A DNA stretch of 64,000 nucleotides from Psychrobacter sp. 4Bb (GCF_002836735.1 NZ_PJAS01000052.1:169541-233540), one strand, 5' to 3'. Positions 20,102 through 30,186 are shown, counted from the first letter of the stretch. The notes: generated by a model from the letters alone, not told the origin. Made by a program: numbers and translations.

Positions 20102-20506
20102 ATGAATCAGACCACTACAAAAGACGCTACCCAAAATACTGAGACCCCTATCAGTAGCACTAAAAAAGACATGGTAAAAACTGAAAATTCGCCCAAACAG
20201 GCATTTTATGATTTTTACTTAGATGAGCATCAAAACATGGCCTGTCGCCGTCTACATTTCGCAGGCAGTAGCTTTGGCTTATTAGGACTGGCAAAGTCTG
20301 TCAAAACTGGCTCAGCCAAACCTTTGGTAAAGGGCATCGCTGCTGGATATGCCTGTGCATGGGTTGGACACTTTTTCTTTGAAAAGAACAAACCCGCTTC
20401 TTTTAAATTTCCATTGAAAAGCTTTGTCAGCGATTTTCGTATGTATAGCGATGTGCTACGAGGCAATCTGAGCTTGAGAGATCGCAAGTTTGATAAAGTA
20501 CGATAA
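20102..20506 (+). CDS. DUF962 / Mpo1-like family protein
   Basis: A 134-residue protein with a polar Thr/Lys-rich start, then the family core: FYLDEHQNMACRRLHFAGS, AWVGHFFFEKNKPASFKFP and SFVSDFRMYSDVLRG. The conserved His, Arg, Asn and Asp residues of DUF962 are visible, with two short hydrophobic helices between. The yeast relative Mpo1 is an Fe(II) dioxygenase of 2-hydroxy fatty acids. Bacterial members are mostly uncharacterised, so the reaction is only inferred. Convergent with hemL. Confidence 0.85.
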   Translation: MNQTTTKDATQNTETPISSTKKDMVKTENSPKQAFYDFYLDEHQNMACRRLHFAGSSFGLLGLAKSVKTGSAKPLVKGIAAGYACAWVGHFFFEKNKPASFKFPLKSFVSDFRMYSDVLRGNLSLRDRKFDKVR

Positions 20507-20582
20507 CGTTTAGTCGTCGTATAAATTAAATGACAAACTTTATATTCTTCCTAACATGATTATAAATAAGATATCGATAAAC

Positions 20583-20626
20583 AAAAAAACCAGCAGAGAT
20601 CACGGGATGACCTTGCTGGTTTTTTA
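20583..20626. terminator. Bidirectional terminator DUF962 gene / hemL
   Basis: AAAAAACCAGCA / TGCTGGTTTTTT stem enclosing an 18-base loop, with A-tract and T-tract on either side. Confidence 0.8.
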
Positions 20627-20667
20627 AGCTTTAACTTTTTAGTTAGCTAATAACTTACATGGCTAAA

Positions 20668-21969
20668 CTATGCTTTTGCCATTTCTGCAAATATCTCATC
20701 AGCCGCTTTGATTGACACATCAATATCTTCATCGCTATGCTTGATTGACATAAAGCCTGCTTCATAAGCAGACGGTGCCAAGTAAATACCGCGATCTAGC
20801 ATACCGTGGAAGAAAGTATTGAATACGTCCATATCGCACTCTGTCACGTCATCGAAGTTCTCTGGTGTTTCGGTTGCACTGTCTTTAACAAAGAACATAC
20901 CAAACATGCCGCCCAGCTTATTGGTACGTAAATGAATACCATGTTTGTCAGCTGCTGCTTGGAAACCGTCTACTAGGCGATCAACTTTCGCTGCTAACTC
21001 GTCGTAAAAACCTTCTGCGGTTAAGTCCTCAAACATAGCGATACCAGCGCGCATCGCTAGTGGGTTACCTGATAACGTGCCAGCTTGATAGACGCCGCCA
21101 AGTGGCGCGATGCAAGACATGACTTCTTTTTTACCACCGAAAGCACCAACGGGTAAGCCAGCACCGATGATTTTACCGAAACAGGTCAAGTCTGGGTCAA
21201 TACCGAAATGGGTTTGCGCACCGCCAAGACCAACGCGGAAGCCAGTCATCACTTCATCAAAAATTAATACCGCGCCATTAGCCGTACATTCTGCGCGCAA
21301 CGTATCATGAAACTCTTGTGTTGGAATAACCATATTCATGTTGCCAGCGATAGGCTCTAAGATAACGCAGGCAATTTCTTCACCCCATTTCTCAAAACAA
21401 TCTTTAATCGCTTGCGGATCATTATAAGGAATCGTGATCGTATGCTTGGCAAAGTCTGCAGGCACGCCTTTTGACGTTGGCTCACCAATATCAAGCATGC
21501 CAGAGCCTGCTTTTACTAGCAGGCTGTCTGAATGCCCATGGTAGCAACCTTCAAACTTAACGATTTTGTCACGCTGAGTATAACCACGTGCTAGACGGAT
21601 CGCACTCATAGTCGCTTCGGTACCAGAGCTGGTCATACGAATCATTTCAACACTAGGTACGATGTCACAAATCTTGTCAGCAACGGTGGTTTCAAACGGC
21701 GTTGGTGTACCAAAGCTCAAACCGTCATCGGCCGCTTTTTTCACCGCATCGATGACTTTTGGGTGCGCATGACCCAAAATCATTGGTCCCCACGAGCCAA
21801 CATAATCGATATAGGCGTTGTCTTCGGTATCGTAAATTTTGCTACCATTGGCACGGTGCATAAAGATTGGCGTACCACCAACCCCTGCAAAGGCGCGAAC
21901 TGGCGAGTTAACACCACCTGGAATATGTTTACGTGCTTGTGCAAAGAGCTGTTCGTTTTTAGTACTCAT
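20668..21969 (-). CDS. hemL: Glutamate-1-semialdehyde 2,1-aminomutase
   Basis: PLP enzyme that converts glutamate-1-semialdehyde (HemA product) to 5-aminolevulinate. 433 residues, normal length. Motifs: [67 protein letters not shown] and the PLP-lysine segment [20 protein letters not shown]. It stands alone with a terminator after it. Confidence 0.98.
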   Translation of the reverse strand: MSTKNEQLFAQARKHIPGGVNSPVRAFAGVGGTPIFMHRANGSKIYDTEDNAYIDYVGSWGPMILGHAHPKVIDAVKKAADDGLSFGTPTPFETTVADKICDIVPSVEMIRMTSSGTEATMSAIRLARGYTQRDKIVKFEGCYHGHSDSLLVKAGSGMLDIGEPTSKGVPADFAKHTITIPYNDPQAIKDCFEKWGEEIACVILEPIAGNMNMVIPTQEFHDTLRAECTANGAVLIFDEVMTGFRVGLGGAQTHFGIDPDLTCFGKIIGAGLPVGAFGGKKEVMSCIAPLGGVYQAGTLSGNPLAMRAGIAMFEDLTAEGFYDELAAKVDRLVDGFQAAADKHGIHLRTNKLGGMFGMFFVKDSATETPENFDDVTECDMDVFNTFFHGMLDRGIYLAPSAYEAGFMSIKHSDEDIDVSIKAADEIFAEMAKA

Positions 21970-22072
21970 AATTATTCTCTACTTATAGCGACATTTATAA
22001 CGACAATGTTTTGTGATTGAGCGTCTATTTTATATTTGTTTATTATTGAATCTTTCAAGAAGTTTTTACAAT

Positions 22073-22426
22073 TTAAGCTTTTTTGACCACAGAAGACTTC
22101 AGCTTCATTGGTCCGTAGCCATCAAGTTTGCAGTCGATATCATGACCGTCAGTAGCATCTGGCAACAGGCGAATACTTTTCGCTTTCGTCCCTACTTTAA
22201 TCACAATTGAAGAGCCTTTGACTTTTAGATCTTTAATGACCGTCACCGCATCACCGTCCTGTAGCTCATTGCCGACAGCATCACGAATAACTGCGTCTTG
22301 GTCTTCAGCTTGCGCTGCATCAGTTTCAGCCGCCGTCCATTCATGAGCACACATAGGACATACCAGTAACGCACCATCTTCGTACGTATATTCAGCATCA
22401 CATTTAGGGCAATTTGGTAAGCTCAT
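22073..22426 (-). CDS. yjdM: Zinc-ribbon protein YjdM (PhnA family)
   Basis: 117 residues from [19 protein letters not shown]-terminal zinc ribbon with C-x2-C (CPKC) and C-x2-C (CPMC), then the conserved PhnA domain [26 protein letters not shown] and [12 protein letters not shown]. The start follows a strong GAGGAAATA site; the in-frame ATG six codons earlier overlaps this site. Once linked to phosphonate use by name (PhnA), but most members are not phosphonoacetate hydrolases and the role is unknown. Confidence 0.92.
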   Translation of the reverse strand: MSLPNCPKCDAEYTYEDGALLVCPMCAHEWTAAETDAAQAEDQDAVIRDAVGNELQDGDAVTVIKDLKVKGSSIVIKVGTKAKSIRLLPDATDGHDIDCKLDGYGPMKLKSSVVKKA

Positions 22427-22725
22427 TATTTCCTCGGCAGCCATCGTACATTAGGTTAATTATAGAGCTGATATTGTACCGTAACTCACCATCTTTAACC
22501 AATTTGTACGCTTGAAAATCAAACGCTATGCCCAATTTAACACTTAACTCATCGCTTATTGATGACGTTTTTTATGACAGGGTTTTTTGTGGTACTCTTC
22601 TTAGCCTCATTTAAATTTATGTGCACAGATACTGTCAATGATAAAAGCGCCCATATAATTTTTTATCACTTCGATTTACCCACTATATTATTACTAAGTA
22701 AGCTCTCATCAGAAGGATAATAACA

Positions 22726-23478
22726 ATGACTCAGTCTTCAAATCTAGCAGCTGTACCGCAGTTTTCGCAATTAACTATCCAAGGCGAGGACGCCGAAAAG
22801 TTCTTGCAAGGGCAATTAACTTGTGACGTTACCAAGCTCGGGCTTAGCTATCAGGCAGCCGCCATCGGTAACCTAAAAGGTCGTATTGAGTTTGGTATCT
22901 GGATCAAAAAACAAGCAGAGAAACATTATGATGTGGTCATCAGTAGCGATTGTGCTGAGTCTTTGCAGGCGCATCTTAATAAGTACGGGGCATTTTCTAA
23001 ATTTGAGACCAGTGCACCAGCAGCGGTTTATCCTTGCGTGCTATCAAATGAGCCTACTTTTAGCCATAAAGACGACCATAATACTGCTGAGGATACGCAG
23101 GCTTGGATGGCATGCAGCTTAGCTACTGGTAATTATTGGATTGTGGCCGCGACTCAAGGTGAGTTTCAACCGCAAGAGCTGCGTCTACATCAGCGCGGCG
23201 GCATGGACTATGATAAAGGCTGCTACTTAGGCCAAGAAGTCATCGCTCGTATCTACTTTAAATCTGCACCCAAAGCATTTTTGCATTATGTACAAGGCAC
23301 TGGTGAGACACCAAACGCAGGTGACAAGCTCGATAAAATCCAAGTGGTAAATGCGATGAAAAATGACGATGGCTTTACCGCTTTGGTCGTGGCACGCCCT
23401 GAACAATTGGCAGAAAGCGATTTGAGCATATTGGACTTGCCAGCTGCACTACAAGTAGATGTCGCACGCCCAAAATAA
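22726..23478 (+). CDS. ygfZ: Folate-binding Fe-S cluster repair protein YgfZ
   Basis: Tetrahydrofolate-dependent protein, related to GcvT, that helps build or repair certain Fe-S enzymes. 250 residues, shorter than E. coli YgfZ (326). Family features: FLQGQLTCDVTKL near the N-terminus, GRIEFGIWI, and the diagnostic K-G-C-Y-x-G-Q-E motif in DYDKGCYLGQEVIARIYFKS. A clear AGAAGGA lies before the ATG. dadA follows at 64 bases. Confidence 0.94.
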   Translation: MTQSSNLAAVPQFSQLTIQGEDAEKFLQGQLTCDVTKLGLSYQAAAIGNLKGRIEFGIWIKKQAEKHYDVVISSDCAESLQAHLNKYGAFSKFETSAPAAVYPCVLSNEPTFSHKDDHNTAEDTQAWMACSLATGNYWIVAATQGEFQPQELRLHQRGGMDYDKGCYLGQEVIARIYFKSAPKAFLHYVQGTGETPNAGDKLDKIQVVNAMKNDDGFTALVVARPEQLAESDLSILDLPAALQVDVARPK

Positions 23479-23542
23479 AAGCACATCGAATCAGGCAAGC
23501 GACACAGCAAAGGTGACGGTCGTTCAATAAAGAGTTACCGTC

Positions 23543-24895
23543 ATGACTAACATGAGCATAGAGAATCCTATGACACATATTGCGGTACTCGGAGCAGGCG
23601 TGGTGGGCGTGACCACCGCATGGTATCTACGTCAGGCAGGCTATGATGTGACCGTGATTGAGCGCGAGTCAGCGGCAGGTATGCAGACGTCATTTGCCAA
23701 CGGCGGTCAAATATCGGTCTCACATGCCACGCCTTGGGCCAACCCTGCGACCCCGATGAAAGCGCTCAAGTGGTTATTTAAAGAGGATGCTCCGCTACTG
23801 TATCGCTTGCGTGCGGATAAAGCGCAGCTCAAATGGGCCATGCAGTTTCTGCAAGAGTGCCGCGCCGATAGAGCCGATGCCAATCTGGTGCAAATGGTGC
23901 GCTTAGGTCTATATTCAAGAGATACCTTACAACAGCTGCGCGCGGATATTGGCATCGACTATGAACAGCAAACACGCGGTATCATGCATTTTTATACCAA
24001 TCAGGCAGAGTTTGATGCGGCTATCGAACCAACTGAACGCATGCAAGCGCTTGGTTGTGAGCGCCATGTGATTGATATTAATAATGCTGTCAATTTAGAG
24101 CCAGCGCTCTACCCAATTGCGCATAAGCTCACTGGGGCGACCTATACCAGTCGTGATGAGTCCGGCAATGCGCACCTATTTACCCAGCGCCTAGCACAGC
24201 GCTGCATCGACGCTGGCGTACAGTTTTTATATGATACCGAGATTTTGGCACTCAATACCGATACCGACTCTGCCCGTCCGCATGTACACAGTATTACTAT
24301 CCATCCAAAAGGCGAAAACGCGCAGACCTTCACAGCTGATAGTCATGTGGTCGCGCTTGGCAGCTATAGCGTACCTCTGCTAAATCCTTTGGGAATACAC
24401 GCGCCAATATTTCCAGCAAAAGGTTATTCGGCTACTTATACGGTGAATCCACGTGCGCCCCACTTAGCGCCTTTTGTCAGTTTGATTGATGATGAATTCA
24501 AACTGGTTACCTCACGACTGGGTGACAAATTACGTGTTGCTGGTACGGCTGAATTTAATGGCTACAACCTAGACTTAAATGCCACGCGCTGTAAAGCCAT
24601 CACTCGGCGTGTGCAGCAATTATTTCCAAAAGGCATCATCGCAAACTCTGTGCAATATTGGACAGGACTGCGTCCGATGACCCCATCGAACGTGCCCCTT
24701 ATTGGTCGCGCGCACTGCGGTCAAGTCAAACATGGCAGTCATAACGCTTCAGCCACTTTTGATAATTTATGGCTCAATACAGGGCATGGTACTTTGGGAT
24801 GGACGCACTCTTGCGGCTCTGCAAAAGCCCTTAGTTTGCTAATCCAAGGCGAAACCCCTAGCGTTGATTTTGACTTTATTGGTATAAATGCTTAA
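23543..24895 (+). CDS. dadA: D-amino acid dehydrogenase (DadA family)
   Basis: FAD-dependent oxidative deamination of D-amino acids, membrane-associated, passing electrons to the respiratory chain. 450 residues. N-terminal FAD motif HIAVLGAGVVGVTTAWYLRQAGYDV, then SFANGGQISVSHATPWANP typical of DadA, and C-terminal GLRPMTPSNVPLIGR and NTGHGTLGWTHSCGSAKAL. An internal Met nine codons in (23570) starts nearer the FAD motif and is an alternative. No alanine racemase (dadX) lies alongside, so substrate range is open. Confidence 0.93.
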   Translation: MTNMSIENPMTHIAVLGAGVVGVTTAWYLRQAGYDVTVIERESAAGMQTSFANGGQISVSHATPWANPATPMKALKWLFKEDAPLLYRLRADKAQLKWAMQFLQECRADRADANLVQMVRLGLYSRDTLQQLRADIGIDYEQQTRGIMHFYTNQAEFDAAIEPTERMQALGCERHVIDINNAVNLEPALYPIAHKLTGATYTSRDESGNAHLFTQRLAQRCIDAGVQFLYDTEILALNTDTDSARPHVHSITIHPKGENAQTFTADSHVVALGSYSVPLLNPLGIHAPIFPAKGYSATYTVNPRAPHLAPFVSLIDDEFKLVTSRLGDKLRVAGTAEFNGYNLDLNATRCKAITRRVQQLFPKGIIANSVQYWTGLRPMTPSNVPLIGRAHCGQVKHGSHNASATFDNLWLNTGHGTLGWTHSCGSAKALSLLIQGETPSVDFDFIGINA

Positions 24896-24925
24896 TAAGA
24901 TAAGCGATATATTCAATTTACAAAC

Positions 24926-24960
24926 AAAAAAGGCGCTCACTTTACGTGAACGCCTTTTTT
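24926..24960. terminator. Bidirectional terminator dadA / molybdopterin oxidoreductase
   Basis: AAAAAAGGCG-x-TCAC / GTGA-x-CGCCTTTTTT stem with a TTTAC loop and A/T tracts on both sides, between two convergent genes. Confidence 0.88.
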
Positions 24961-24986
24961 GTTTGTCTATGAACTTGCGACTAACT

Positions 24987-27185
24987 TTATGCTAATGCGC
25001 CTTCTGCTACAGTCTCTGTAGCAGTAGATAAACTATCTGCATCCATATCCAATGCTTCTAATTGTACAGGCACACCATTGACTGCGGCATTACCACTCAA
25101 CTGATCGATTAAGGTTTCGTCAGTCAAATCATTAACACTGACACCTGCGTGCGCTTGCGCGATCTTTTGCTTAACCCCTTTGCGGCCGTGACCAAAGCCA
25201 TGCGGGATGCTGACCACTCCTGGCATCAGCTCATCCGTCACTTCTGCTGCAATGACCACACTACTCACTCGAGAAGTTACTCTGACATCTTGGCCGTCTG
25301 CAATGCCATGTTGCGCTGCCGTTTGCGGATGCAACATCAATGTACAGCGAGATTTACCTTTTACCAATCGATGGCTATTGTGCAACCATGAATTGTTACT
25401 ACGTACATGACGACGACCGATTAGCACAATCTCATTACTGTTGTACTGTTGCACCATCTCTTTAACACGGGCTAAATCTGACTGATAAAAATCGACATGA
25501 AGATGAATTTGTTTATCAGCGTGTTTAATAGCCTCTGGCAACATCCGATGCAACGGACCTAAATCAATACCATGTGGGTTTTCGACCAGTGCTTCAAATG
25601 TCACGTCTTTATGAGGTCCATACTTTAGACCTTGCTCTAACAAGAACTTAGGACCAAAGGCTTTTGTCGCGGCACGTTCTTTTTGCGTTGCTTCTGGCGC
25701 ATCTTTGTCTAAGCGCTCTGCCAATCCTAAATAAATCTCCCAGTCATGCTTGGTATCGTCGGTTTTATCAAACAAGGCAGGCGAATATTTGGCGACATTG
25801 TGCACGGCAAAGCCATTAAAGGTGATGTCATAATGGTCGCGCTCTAATGGCGATACAGGCGGCAGAATAATACTGGCATGGCGACTGGTCTCAGTCACAA
25901 AATAATCAAGCGAGACCATAAACTCTAACTGAGATAGTGCTTCATCCAACTTTTCACCATTTGGGGTACTCAAAACAGGATTACCAGCGACCGTAACGAA
26001 TCCCTTTAACTGGCCTTCCCCTTCTACCAACATCTCATCTGCCATCGCAACCACTGGATACTCACCATTAAAATCTGGCAAGTTGCTGACGCGGCTATGA
26101 CGTTTACCCAGATAGCCTGGGCCTGAGCTGTTCACAACATCGACGGCAGGATTTGGGAACATGAGTCCACCCACCTCATCTAAACGACCCGTGACAATAT
26201 TGATGACCATAGATAAATATTGGCTGAGCAAACCAAACTCTTGCACCGAGATGCCCATGCGACCATAACAAACTGAGCTTTCTGCTTCACAAAACTCTTT
26301 AACGATACGTTTGATTTCAGCTGCGGTAATACCCGTGATATCTGCCACTGACTCAGGCGTATATTGTTCAGCAAACAAAGCAAGTCGATCGATCTCGGGT
26401 GCCAAGGCCGCCACTCTAGTATCGAGCTTGGCATAGCCTTGCGTATAGATTTCATTGAGCATGGCCAATAGCAGCAATACGTCCGTCGCTGGACGAATAA
26501 AGTGGTGTTCGCTGGCGATGTCTGCGGTTTCGGTACGTCTTGGATCAACCACTACCACCTTACCATCACGCGCTTTGATATCTTTTAGTTTTTGACGCAT
26601 ATTGGGCGCAGTCATGATACTGCCGTTAGAAGCCAACGGATTGCCACCGATGATCAGCATGTATTGTGTGTTATTGACATCAGGAACTGGAATACGCAGC
26701 ATGTGACCAAACAGATGCATGCTAATAATATGATGTGGCAGCTGGTCGATAGAAGTGGCAGAAAAACGACTGCGCGTCTTTAAGCTGGTAAGCAGTTGTT
26801 TGATGGTCAACATACCGCCCATGTTATGTACGTTAGGATTACCCAAATAAACACCCAACGCATTTTGACCATACTTTTGCTGTATGGATTGAATACCTGC
26901 AGCAACTTTATCCAACGCTTCTGGCCAACTAATAGATTTCCAACCGTCTACCGTTCTCTCTACCGGCTGACGCAAACGGTCAGGATCTTCATGCAAATCT
27001 TGTAAAGCAGTGGCTTTCGGACAAATATAGCCTTGCGAAAAGGGATCGTTTTTGTCCCCTTTAATCGACAAGACTTTTTCGCCATCATGTTTGATTTCGA
27101 CGCCGCACATTGCCTCGCACAATGTACAAGTTCTGAAATGCGTTTGCGCTTCGCCTAACGTTGGTGCAGCCGTGGTTGTGGCCAT
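24987..27185 (-). CDS. Molybdopterin-dependent oxidoreductase, substrate unknown
   Basis: 732 residues from the ATG at 27185, which follows GGGAGAG; an in-frame start at 27224 lacks such a site. DMSO-reductase superfamily. N-terminal [4Fe-4S] ligands C20, C23, C27 and C55 (TCTLCEAMC ... GYICPKA). Lys57 follows, as in formate dehydrogenases and nitrate reductases. Then GVYLGNPNVHNMGG, the bis-MGD binding domains (VVVDPRRTETAD, HVRSNNSWLHNSHR) and a C-terminal molydopterin dinucleotide-binding domain. Where Sec/Cys normally ligates Mo, I see SIDQLPHHIISMHLFG with no Cys, Sec or Ser at the equivalent place. No signal peptide, so cytoplasmic. Transcribed with or just after the TetR gene. Confidence 0.88.
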   Translation of the reverse strand: MATTTAAPTLGEAQTHFRTCTLCEAMCGVEIKHDGEKVLSIKGDKNDPFSQGYICPKATALQDLHEDPDRLRQPVERTVDGWKSISWPEALDKVAAGIQSIQQKYGQNALGVYLGNPNVHNMGGMLTIKQLLTSLKTRSRFSATSIDQLPHHIISMHLFGHMLRIPVPDVNNTQYMLIIGGNPLASNGSIMTAPNMRQKLKDIKARDGKVVVVDPRRTETADIASEHHFIRPATDVLLLLAMLNEIYTQGYAKLDTRVAALAPEIDRLALFAEQYTPESVADITGITAAEIKRIVKEFCEAESSVCYGRMGISVQEFGLLSQYLSMVINIVTGRLDEVGGLMFPNPAVDVVNSSGPGYLGKRHSRVSNLPDFNGEYPVVAMADEMLVEGEGQLKGFVTVAGNPVLSTPNGEKLDEALSQLEFMVSLDYFVTETSRHASIILPPVSPLERDHYDITFNGFAVHNVAKYSPALFDKTDDTKHDWEIYLGLAERLDKDAPEATQKERAATKAFGPKFLLEQGLKYGPHKDVTFEALVENPHGIDLGPLHRMLPEAIKHADKQIHLHVDFYQSDLARVKEMVQQYNSNEIVLIGRRHVRSNNSWLHNSHRLVKGKSRCTLMLHPQTAAQHGIADGQDVRVTSRVSSVVIAAEVTDELMPGVVSIPHGFGHGRKGVKQKIAQAHAGVSVNDLTDETLIDQLSGNAAVNGVPVQLEALDMDADSLSTATETVAEGALA

Positions 27186-27248
27186 AGTCACTCTCCCTGT
27201 TGTGTTTTTTGTTCTAGATTTCATGACAATAATTTTTGCTTATTATCA

Positions 27249-27989
27249 CTACTGACTAGTATTGCTTCCGTGCAAAAAATTGGCGAACAGTGCATCAAAG
27301 CTGATACTCAACGTGGCAATCGCTTGTTGCCTTGAGTAACGCTGCTGATGACAGCCTAATATCAACTCGTGTACTTGTGCCGCCGCCATATCGACGCATA
27401 GATTGACAGCACTGCGCTCGCAAGTACGATTAGATAACTGCAATCCCTGAATAAATATCTCTGTCCACTCTTCTTGTATTTCGCTGACTAGATTTCCTAG
27501 ACCATTACTTAGTGAAGACTGGTTTTCTATAGTGGCGCTAAATCGCGGACGATCTTCGAGCAAGTGCTGAAACAGTGCGATATTCTCAAATGCAGAATCG
27601 AAAATCATAATCAGGCATTGTCGACATTGCTGATTAAATTGATCTTTACTCAACACATCGTAATCTTTGAGCATATTGACCCATGCCAGTCGCATCGGTG
27701 ATAGATAATTGTCTTTTAGTTGGGTACTAAGCTCGTTTTGCAGCGCCTCTAGGCTCTCAAAATGATTGTAAAAACTGGGCTGTGCAATACCTGCACCTTT
27801 GGCAATTTTATTCATGCTCATGCCCTGAGCACCTTCCAAACTATACAACCGCAAGGCACTTTTTAATAACGCACGCCGAGTCTTGGCTTTCGCCAGCTCA
27901 CGTTTAGATTCTACTGGGACTGTCAGATCCTGCGTTAGTACATTCAATGCAGAGGTCTTCCTATTCAATAGATAATTATATCGACACAC
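27249..27989 (-). CDS. TetR family transcriptional regulator
   Basis: 246 residues: a polar N-terminal tail, then a TetR HTH (RRALLKSALRLYSLEGAQGMSMNKIAKGAGIAQPSFYNHFES, about residues 38-76) and an alpha-helical ligand/dimer domain. It lies 63 bases upstream of the molybdopterin oxidoreductase gene on the same strand and is divergent from the Old Yellow Enzyme gene at 28158. It most likely controls one or both. The ligand is unknown. Confidence 0.92.
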   Translation of the reverse strand: MCRYNYLLNRKTSALNVLTQDLTVPVESKRELAKAKTRRALLKSALRLYSLEGAQGMSMNKIAKGAGIAQPSFYNHFESLEALQNELSTQLKDNYLSPMRLAWVNMLKDYDVLSKDQFNQQCRQCLIMIFDSAFENIALFQHLLEDRPRFSATIENQSSLSNGLGNLVSEIQEEWTEIFIQGLQLSNRTCERSAVNLCVDMAAAQVHELILGCHQQRYSRQQAIATLSISFDALFANFLHGSNTSQ

Positions 27990-28065
27990 CAGTAATTTAC
28001 CTTAGGTGCTATTGTGCCAAAAAAATGTGATGATAATGGTCAATTACCGACAGCGAATATCTCAG

Positions 28066-28079
28066 CTATAAGGTTATAG
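28066..28079. promoter_or_regulatory. Possible operator in the TetR / OYE divergent region
   Basis: Inverted repeat CTATAA-GG-TTATAG with perfect six-base arms, midway between the TetR start and the OYE start. TetR regulators often bind such sites in divergent promoters. A related CTATAG occurs at 28097-28102. Purely a candidate by position and symmetry. Confidence 0.3.
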
Positions 28080-28157
28080 TCATTTAAACCATATGTCTAT
28101 AGCCAAACCCATAGTAGAACTCATGCTTCACAAAACAACCATTTCTAGGCCACTATC

Positions 28158-29399
28158 ATGACATCACCTGTATTCTTCTCTTTAGTGCTGCCTTGTGGCG
28201 CTACGTTACCCAACCGCTTAGCGAAAGCTGCCATGGAAGAAAACATGGCTGATATCGGTCAAGTCCCTGGCCCTACTCTGCTCCGTCTATATAAAAACTG
28301 GGCCGAAGGCGGGACAGGTCTGTTAATCACGGGAAACGTGATGGTCGATGGCCGCGCTATGACTGGTCCTGGCGGTGTCGTATTAGACAAACACAGTGAG
28401 ATAGCACCTTTTAGAGCGTGGGCAAATACTGTCAAGCACAACAATACGCAAGTGTGGATGCAGCTCAACCATCCTGGCCGTCAAGTATATGCTGCCATGG
28501 GCGGTGATGTGCTATCACCTTCTGACGTGGCAATTGACTTGGGCAAGCATTCCCATCTATTTAGCAAACCGCGTGCGATGACGCAGCAAGATATCGAGCA
28601 ACTGATACAGCGGTTCGCCGATAGTGCACTAAAAGCAGAACAAGCTGGCTTCGATGGTGTGCAAATTCATGCCGCCCACGGCTATCTAATTTCTCAATTT
28701 TTATCACCGCTTACCAATAAACGTAAAGATAAATACGGCGGTTCGATTAAGAATCGTATGCGACTATTGATCGAAGTAATCAAAGCCGTTCGTGCTCAAG
28801 TTGCGCCTACCTTTGCAGTCGCTGTGAAGATAAACTCAGCCGATTTCCAGCGCGGAGGATTTGATGCAGATGATGCCAAAGTGGTTATTTCAGCGATGAA
28901 TGAATTGGCCGTAGATTTGGTTGAACTATCAGGTGGCAGCTACGAAAGCCCAGCCATGCAAGGCAGCACAGCAGATGGTCGCACGTTGCAACGAGAAGCT
29001 TACTTTTTAGATTTCGCAAAAGAGATTGCTCAAGTTGCTACAATGCCTATCATGACGACAGGTGGCGTTAGGCGATTGGCTGTCGCAGAAGATGTACTGG
29101 CGCAAGGGATTGACGTGGTTGGTATGGGAACCGCATTAGCCATGAACCCTGCTCTACCGAATGACTGGGAAAATGATAGTACGCTTAGTGCTCACAATCC
29201 TGTGGTACGCTGGAAAGATAAAACCTTAAGTGCAGTTGCTACAATGGCGGTCATCAAGCGACAATTACAGCGCATGGGGCAAGGAAAATCACCCAAACCA
29301 AATGCGTCGCCAATTTTCTCATTGATTTCTGATCGTATACGAATAAAGAAACTCACCAAACGCTATCATCAGTATTTGAATAAATATTCGACGAAATAA
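28158..29399 (+). CDS. NADH:flavin oxidoreductase, Old Yellow Enzyme family
   Basis: FMN-dependent ene-reductase-like TIM barrel of 413 residues. Visible: TLPNRLAKAAMEENMAD (N-terminal barrel entry), LITGNVMVDGRAMTGPG, WMQLNHPGRQ, DGVQIHAAHGYLISQFLSPLTNKRKDKYGGSIKNR (FMN/substrate site with the H-A-A-H motif), VDLVELSGGSYESPAM, and the phosphate-binding ends MTTGGVRR and VVGMGTALAMNP. Substrate unknown. Divergent from the TetR gene, so co-regulation with the molybdopterin enzyme is plausible. Confidence 0.92.
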   Translation: MTSPVFFSLVLPCGATLPNRLAKAAMEENMADIGQVPGPTLLRLYKNWAEGGTGLLITGNVMVDGRAMTGPGGVVLDKHSEIAPFRAWANTVKHNNTQVWMQLNHPGRQVYAAMGGDVLSPSDVAIDLGKHSHLFSKPRAMTQQDIEQLIQRFADSALKAEQAGFDGVQIHAAHGYLISQFLSPLTNKRKDKYGGSIKNRMRLLIEVIKAVRAQVAPTFAVAVKINSADFQRGGFDADDAKVVISAMNELAVDLVELSGGSYESPAMQGSTADGRTLQREAYFLDFAKEIAQVATMPIMTTGGVRRLAVAEDVLAQGIDVVGMGTALAMNPALPNDWENDSTLSAHNPVVRWKDKTLSAVATMAVIKRQLQRMGQGKSPKPNASPIFSLISDRIRIKKLTKRYHQYLNKYSTK

Positions 29400-29835
29400 C
29401 TTTCAATCAATTTCAAGGATAATAAAAAAGCAGCTACTCTATTTTTGAGTCTCTGCTTTCTTATTTACATAAGTATTTTTGGATAAATAATATATTTTTT
29501 TAATATTCATATAAAAAATAAGTTTATAGAAGGAAGTATTATCACGCATAGTAGACGCAATTTACGTGTCACTACTGCAGTAGCCCTGTAGATAACACTT
29601 AGTAAACGCCCACTATAATTAAGTAACACTATAAACATAGCATATACAGACAGCTGAATTGAAAAGTCCTATATTTAATCTCACAGGATATTTGGAACCA
29701 CTCATTTATCCTTGTGCAATACAATTAGAATAAAAATTAAATAGTATTATCAGTAATCGATATTATGAAATAAGAATCAAAATAGTGATTAAGAAATAAA
29801 TCAAACACAACAAGTTCAATAAAAGGAATAATACA
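29400..29835. other. A+T-rich intergenic region before csbD
   Basis: 436 bases, very A+T-rich, with the possible terminator of the OYE gene at its left end. The right half should carry the csbD promoter; no clean -35/-10 pair stands out. No credible open frame. Confidence 0.35.
29424..29466 (+). terminator. Possible OYE gene terminator
   Basis: Imperfect stem AAAGCAG..ACTC / GAGT..CTGCTTT with an A/T-rich loop, followed by a short T-rich run. Moderate. Confidence 0.5.
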
Positions 29836-30039
29836 ATGAACGAACATACTCTAAAAGGCGAATGGAACCAAATGAAAGGTTCAGTTAAACAAAAATGGGC
29901 CGAGCTAACAGATGATGACCTTACCCATATCGAAGGTAGCCGTGACAAGCTAGTAGGCCGCGTACAAGAGCGTTATGGCCATGCCAAAGAAGATGCAGAG
30001 CGTGAAGTAGACGATTGGCGTGTAGAAAACAAGTATTAA
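29836..30039 (+). CDS. CsbD family stress protein
   Basis: 67 residues, very hydrophilic and charged, with the CsbD pattern: GEWNQMKGSVKQKWAELTDDDL, then IEGSRDKLVGRVQERYGHAKEDAEREVDDW. Family members are general-stress induced in other bacteria, of unknown biochemical role. A good AAAAGGAA site precedes the ATG. Followed by a strong terminator. Confidence 0.93.
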   Translation: MNEHTLKGEWNQMKGSVKQKWAELTDDDLTHIEGSRDKLVGRVQERYGHAKEDAEREVDDWRVENKY

Positions 30040-30090
30040 TATATTCGTTGCATACTTATCCGCTGCATAACTACTGTACTGAATAAACTG

Positions 30091-30121
30091 AAAAACCGCA
30101 TAGAAATATATGCGGTTTTTT
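30091..30121 (+). terminator. csbD terminator
   Basis: Perfect stem AAAAACCGCATA / TATGCGGTTTTT around a six-base loop, followed by T residues, 52 bases after the csbD stop. Confidence 0.9.
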
Positions 30122-30186
30122 TATGGCAGATTTATACTGTACAGATAAGCTATTGGAGAAACAAATTACCATTCTCCAGACACGAT

